Source of the DNA: CAZABC01 sp964483405
GTDB lineage: Bacteria > Chloroflexota > Limnocylindria > Limnocylindrales > CSP1-4
Length of the DNA: 64,000 nt
Assembly (NCBI GenBank): GCA_964483405.1
Contig: CAZABC010000009.1
Coordinates: forward strand, 12,034 to 76,033
Reading direction: 5' to 3'
Shown here piece by piece: positions 60,352 through 64,000 of this stretch (within the stretch, counting starts at the first letter, position 1; each line of letters starts with the position of its first letter). The notes beneath the pieces were generated by a model. That model was not told the origin of the DNA. It did no database searches and saw nothing but the letters and a program-made list of their open reading frames with translations. The translations under genes were made by a program, and so were the position numbers.

Positions 60352-61662
60352 TCAACCCGACGGCGAGTCCGTAGGCACGGGGGCCGGCGACAGAGCCGGC
60401 GGCGCGACCGCCGTGCCCGGCGTGGGCGCCGTCCGGGGCACGAGCACCGCCCCGAGCGCCGCCCCGACGACCGAGGCGACCGCGCCCATCGCCAGCGCCG
60501 GGCCGATCGACTCGGCGGCGAGGTTCCCAGCGATCGCCGAGCCGACCGGGTAGCCCATGAAGTTGAACGCCATCGACACCGCGAATGCCCGGCCGAGCAT
60601 CGCCGGATCGGTCCGCCGCTGGCGGACGGTGAACATCGCGATGTCGTACGGGCCGGCGAGGAGGCCGATGACGACCTGCGAGAGGACGATGAAGCCGAGG
60701 GCGACCGCCGGCTCGATCGGGCCGAGCAGCCCGGCGGCCGGCACGAGCAGCAGGACGGTCACGACCCACAGCGCCGACGGGACGACGAGCATCGGCCACT
60801 CGCGGCCGCGCGTGTCGAAGCGGCCGAAGAAGAACGTCGAGACCATCCCCGATACGCCCGACACCGCGTAGACGAGCCCCACGACGGCCGGGCTGTAGCC
60901 GAGCTCGGCCACGACGAGGAGCGGGATGACGATCGTCGCCATGCCGCCCGTCAGGTTCATGACCGAGACCGAGAAGCCGAGGCCGCGGAGGGTCGGGTTG
61001 CGGAAGGTGTACCGGAGCCCGGCCCAGGAGTCGCCGAGCAGCGAGCCGCCGGTCGGCGGCGTCGACGGATCGTGGACGCCGACGAGGGCGACCGCCGCCA
61101 GGAGGAACGAGGCGCCGATCGCGATGAGCGCGACCGGGGCGCCGATGAAGGCGACGAGCGCCGCCGCGATCGGCGGGCCGAGGATCGTCGCGACCACGTA
61201 GCCGTTCGAGTCGACCGCGTTGACCCGCTCCCAGAGGTGCCTGGGAACGAGCATCGGGAACAGGCTCCGCAGGCCGGCGACGCTGAGCATCCCGGTCATC
61301 GACACGATGATCGCGAAGATGATCAGCAGCCACGCCGGCAACATGTCGGCGAGGGCGAGGGCGCCGATGAGCATGAACGCGGCGACCTCGACGAGGTAGT
61401 CGAGGATCATCAGCTTGACCCGGCCCTGGCGGTCGAGGAGCGCTCCGGCGATCGGCGAGATGAGCAGGCCCGGCGCGATGCTCGCGAACGTCACGATGCC
61501 GGCGAGCGCGGGCGAGTCGTACTCGTCGAGGGCGAACAGGACGATCGCCACGCCGACCATCGACTGGGCGATGCGCGCCAGCTGCATCGAGGCGATGAGC
61601 CGCCCCAGCTGCGGCACCTCGAGCAGGGCACGGTAGGACGGACGACGGCTCGGGTCGGGCAC
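60352..61662 (-). CDS. MFS transporter (efflux type)
   Basis: 436 residues, 12 membrane segments. The segment 2-3 loop reads GALLDRQGRVKLMIL, the MFS D-R-x-G-R/K signature, and the second-half loop is FFFGRFDTRGREWPML. The overall layout resembles MFS_3/enterobactin-exporter-like proteins. The C-terminus ends in a Pro/Ala/Thr tail. GTG at 61662 follows TAGCAT by 6 bases. The substrate is unknown. Confidence 0.85.
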   Translation of the reverse strand: MPDPSRRPSYRALLEVPQLGRLIASMQLARIAQSMVGVAIVLFALDEYDSPALAGIVTFASIAPGLLISPIAGALLDRQGRVKLMILDYLVEVAAFMLIGALALADMLPAWLLIIFAIIVSMTGMLSVAGLRSLFPMLVPRHLWERVNAVDSNGYVVATILGPPIAAALVAFIGAPVALIAIGASFLLAAVALVGVHDPSTPPTGGSLLGDSWAGLRYTFRNPTLRGLGFSVSVMNLTGGMATIVIPLLVVAELGYSPAVVGLVYAVSGVSGMVSTFFFGRFDTRGREWPMLVVPSALWVVTVLLLVPAAGLLGPIEPAVALGFIVLSQVVIGLLAGPYDIAMFTVRQRRTDPAMLGRAFAVSMAFNFMGYPVGSAIAGNLAAESIGPALAMGAVASVVGAALGAVLVPRTAPTPGTAVAPPALSPAPVPTDSPSG

Positions 61663-61668
61663 GCTTCG

Positions 61669-61674
61669 ATGCTA
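61669..61674 (-). promoter_or_regulatory. -10 hexamer, leaderless-type start (MFS)
   Basis: TAGCAT on the minus strand, 6 bases before GTG at 61662. Confidence 0.6.
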
Positions 61675-61837
61675 CTGCGGCCGCCCCCCGACCCGCGCGA
61701 GGGGCCAGGCCACGCTCGATGAGGGCCGGAACGGAGTGCCGGACCGGAGACCCGAGCGCCGGGCCCGCGCCGGGTCCCGCCTAGGTCCGCGACGCAACGG
61801 TCGGGCATGTTCGGCGTCTCCACGGTGGAGGCCCGCC

Positions 61838-62338
61838 ATGACCACGACCCAGCCCATCGCCGCGCCCCGGCCCGGGACCGGAGTCGACCGCCGCCTGGTC
61901 CTCATGGGCGCCGGGATCGTCGTCGTCGTCCTCGTCGCGCTCGCCGTCGTCGCGGTGGTCGGCGGTCGGCCGGCACAGTACGCGACCGGTACGCCCGAAG
62001 CCGCCTTCCAGTCGTTGCTCCAGGCATCCGATGCGGGCGACACCGAGACCGCCTACGCCGCGCTCTCGCCCCGGGTCCGCGGGCTGTGGACCTACGACGA
62101 CTACGCCATGCAGGCGCCGATGTACCGGAACACCGGCGAGCGCCTGAACGTGTACATCGACCGGACGCTCGTCGAGGGCGACCGGGCCACGCTCGGCCTC
62201 ACCGTCGAGCACGTCTACGGCGAGGGCCTGACGGCCAGCCGCTGGACCGAGCCGAACGTCCAGGTCCGGCTCGTCCGCGTCGATGGAACCTGGTACGTCG
62301 ACGCGCCGCTCGCCGGCACCCAGTGGATCTACCGCTGA
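61838..62338 (+). CDS. Single-pass membrane protein with NTF2-like domain
   Basis: 166 residues from ATG at 61838 with GGTGGAGG seven bases upstream. One membrane helix (about 20-41) follows a Pro/Thr/Arg-rich cytoplasmic start. The external part (about 48-166) has TPEAAFQSLLQASDAGDTETAY, a helix-strand pattern like SnoaL/DUF4878-type NTF2 folds, and ends in VRLVRVDGTWYVDAPLAG. No catalytic motif is recognised. It precedes the DUF5671 gene by 28 bases on the same strand, so the two are likely co-transcribed. Confidence 0.7.
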   Translation: MTTTQPIAAPRPGTGVDRRLVLMGAGIVVVVLVALAVVAVVGGRPAQYATGTPEAAFQSLLQASDAGDTETAYAALSPRVRGLWTYDDYAMQAPMYRNTGERLNVYIDRTLVEGDRATLGLTVEHVYGEGLTASRWTEPNVQVRLVRVDGTWYVDAPLAGTQWIYR

Positions 62339-62366
62339 CGGGGCAGCGTCCCGGGAGGATCACGCC

Positions 62367-64000
62367 ATGTCCACGATCCGACGCCTCTACCTCTACGGCG
62401 TCTCGGCCGTCGCGCTGGTGCTGCTAGCGGTCGGCGCCGCGAGCCTCCTCCAGCTCGCCTTCGAGCGCGTCCTCCGGGCGGCCACGGACCGCGCCATCAT
62501 CGGCGGCGAGATCGACCGTGAGCTGCTCGCCCTGTCCGTCGCGCTGCTGCTCGTCGGTCTGCCGCTCTGGCTGATCCACTGGTGGCTGGCCGAGCGATCG
62601 GTCCGCCGCGACACCCCCGACGCCGAGCCCGAGCGTCGCTCCGTCATGCGAGCCGTCTACCTCGCCGGCGTCGCCACGGTCTCGCTCATCTTCCTCACGA
62701 CCCAGGGAACGACCCTCGTCAGCACGCTCCTCGGCGAGCCGATCGGGAGCGAGGCCTGGTCGATCCCGGTCGCCGATTCGCTCGCCCGGGTCCTCGTCCT
62801 CCTCGCCGTCATCGCCTTCCACCTGCGGGCCCGGCACCTCGACGTCGTGACCGGCCCGATCACGGGCGCGGCCGCCTGGGTCAGCCGGCTCTACCTGTAC
62901 GGGGCGATCCTCGGCGGTGCGTTCGTCGGGCTGTGGGGTGTCTCGGACGCCATCCAGGACCTCGGCAACGCCGTCCTCGGCCTGTCCGTCGTCGCCTTCG
63001 GGACCGGCTTCCGGTGGGGGATCGCCAACGCCATCGCGCTCGTCGCCGTCGGCGGCCTCGTGTGGGCCACCCACGCGTGGTACGCCCATCGGCTCCCAGC
63101 CGCCGGCGACTGGCGCGGCGAGGCGGAGCGGACCTCGATGGTCCGGGCCGCGCACGGCGTCATCGCGACCGGCGTCGCCACTGTCCTCGTCATCTTCGCG
63201 GCTGCGACGACGCTCGGCTGGCTCATCGCCGAGCCGCTCGGCGTGGCCGAGACCACCGGCACGGCCGAGGCGATCCAGCAGACCATCGGGCCGCTCGTCG
63301 CGATGCTGCCGTTCCTCGTCGGCGGCTGGCTGTTCGCCCGGGGCACGCTCCGGGAGGCCGAGGCCTTCCGCGGCCCCGACGCGCGGATCGCCGCCCGACG
63401 CTCGGTGCGGCTCACGGTCGCGGCCGTCGGTCTCGCCATCGGGTCGGTCGGGCTCGGTCGCGCGCTCGGCGTCACGCTCGAGGCGGCGTTCGGTCCGACC
63501 GCGCTGGCGACGACCGCCTACAAGGACGAGGTCGCGAGCCTCGTCCCATTCGGCATCGTCGGTCTCGGCACGTGGCTCGTCGCCTGGGCGCTCGTCCTCC
63601 GCGACGGGGCGCGCGACCGGCTGGCCGAGGCGCGATCGATGGTCCGCCGCGTCTACCTGTTCCTCGTCTTCGGGAGCTCGGTGACCGCGGCCGGCCTCGC
63701 CCTCGCGGTCCTGATCTACCAGGGCCTGCGGCTCGCGCTCGACATCGCCTCCGTCGGTGCGTGGGAGCTGAGCCAGCCGCTCGTCATCGTCGCCATGGGC
63801 ACGATCGGTCTCGTCTACCACGGCCTCGTGCTGCGCGGCGACGCGGCGGTCCGCGCCGCGGTCGAGGCGCCGGTGCCGGAGCTCGCGCCGATCGCCGAGA
63901 CGGTGTCGACGGCCACGGAGCACGCCGTCGAGGAGCTCCTCATCGAGGCGCCGGTCGGCGCCGATTTCGAGCCGGTCAACCAGGTCCTCCGCGAGCACCT
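62367..64000 (+). CDS. DUF5671-type polytopic membrane protein (partial, runs off window)
   Basis: ATG at 62367 has GGGAGGA upstream. 544 codons are visible with no stop. At least five homologous membrane units start with an R-R/V-x-Y motif (IRRLYLYGVSAV, VMRAVYLAGVA, VSRLYLYGAILGG, MVRAAHGVIATG, MVRRVYLFLVFGSS). GLPLWLIHWW (64-73) is the family hallmark. The repeated four-helix units are typical of long DUF5671 proteins. Function unknown. The gene ends beyond position 64000. Confidence 0.8.
   Translation, partial: MSTIRRLYLYGVSAVALVLLAVGAASLLQLAFERVLRAATDRAIIGGEIDRELLALSVALLLVGLPLWLIHWWLAERSVRRDTPDAEPERRSVMRAVYLAGVATVSLIFLTTQGTTLVSTLLGEPIGSEAWSIPVADSLARVLVLLAVIAFHLRARHLDVVTGPITGAAAWVSRLYLYGAILGGAFVGLWGVSDAIQDLGNAVLGLSVVAFGTGFRWGIANAIALVAVGGLVWATHAWYAHRLPAAGDWRGEAERTSMVRAAHGVIATGVATVLVIFAAATTLGWLIAEPLGVAETTGTAEAIQQTIGPLVAMLPFLVGGWLFARGTLREAEAFRGPDARIAARRSVRLTVAAVGLAIGSVGLGRALGVTLEAAFGPTALATTAYKDEVASLVPFGIVGLGTWLVAWALVLRDGARDRLAEARSMVRRVYLFLVFGSSVTAAGLALAVLIYQGLRLALDIASVGAWELSQPLVIVAMGTIGLVYHGLVLRGDAAVRAAVEAPVPELAPIAETVSTATEHAVEELLIEAPVGADFEPVNQVLREH

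Overview
The window is one 64 kb stretch of a very GC-rich (roughly 73-75%) bacterial genome. It carries two runs of exactly 100 N (9478-9577 and 57795-57894), so it comes from a draft or metagenome assembly. There are 56 genes or gene fragments with strong G/C third-position bias and many GTG starts. No rRNA, tRNA, CRISPR array, prophage or transposase gene was found. The gene set fits a Gram-positive-like or monoderm lineage: a proton-pumping pyrophosphatase, ArgR, DegV, an lhr-nei pair, AzlCD, cyanophycin synthetase, and no outer-membrane genes. With the leaderless-looking start sites, Chloroflexota (Limnocylindria/Ellin6529-like) is my best guess. An actinobacterium is the main alternative. 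The window alone does not settle it.

Layout. 33-5140: greA, a DedA protein, and hppA-uppP-argR. 5376-8642: a two-gene lysine-free membrane module with a NuoN-like protein, then ndk and a small membrane protein. 8639-10632: a repeat-type protein and an M16 peptidase broken by the first gap. 10931-15917: a complete BMP-type nucleoside ABC importer. 16544-20490: a tightly coupled coaX-coaBC-panB-panC operon for pantothenate and CoA. 20513-26064: a P-loop/DRTGG protein, glutamate dehydrogenase, DegV and an MFS transporter. 26121-30580: gamma-glutamyltransferase, a zinc-ribbon protein, azlCD and a glycosidase-like protein. 30585-38140: a frameshifted Rid gene, an M20 peptidase, a Mur-ligase-only relative of cyanophycin synthetase, a 31-residue membrane peptide, full-length cphA and cphB. 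38273-41517: GT87, MFS and a class II amidotransferase. 41589-47718: a small protein, nei and lhr. 47719-50961: a repeat-rich intergenic region, an XRE/nuclease-like protein, DoxX, TatA and a UDG-like protein. 50958-57545: a Nudix-MBL fusion, a subtilisin, GNAT and YyaL. 57597-64000: a catalytically dead GGDEF protein, a papain-like protein, MFS, and a DUF5671 protein cut by the window end.

Functional themes. Cofactor supply (PanB, PanC, CoaX, CoaBC) sits in one co-translated block with 4-base stop/start overlaps. Nitrogen handling recurs: glutamate dehydrogenase, gamma-glutamyltransferase, AzlCD, ArgR, and a cyanophycin make/degrade locus (CphB-CphA plus a second Mur ligase). Cyanophycin is an aspartate-arginine reserve, so ArgR elsewhere in the window is suggestive but not proof of a link.

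The most striking global signal is at gene starts. Fifteen genes have a TANNNT hexamer ending 6-9 bases (mostly 6 or 7) before the start codon and usually no Shine-Dalgarno sequence. This is the geometry of leaderless transcripts. Other genes, mostly inside operons or with longer leaders, have clear GGAGG-type sites. Two genes (greA, hppA) have classical -35/-10 promoters.
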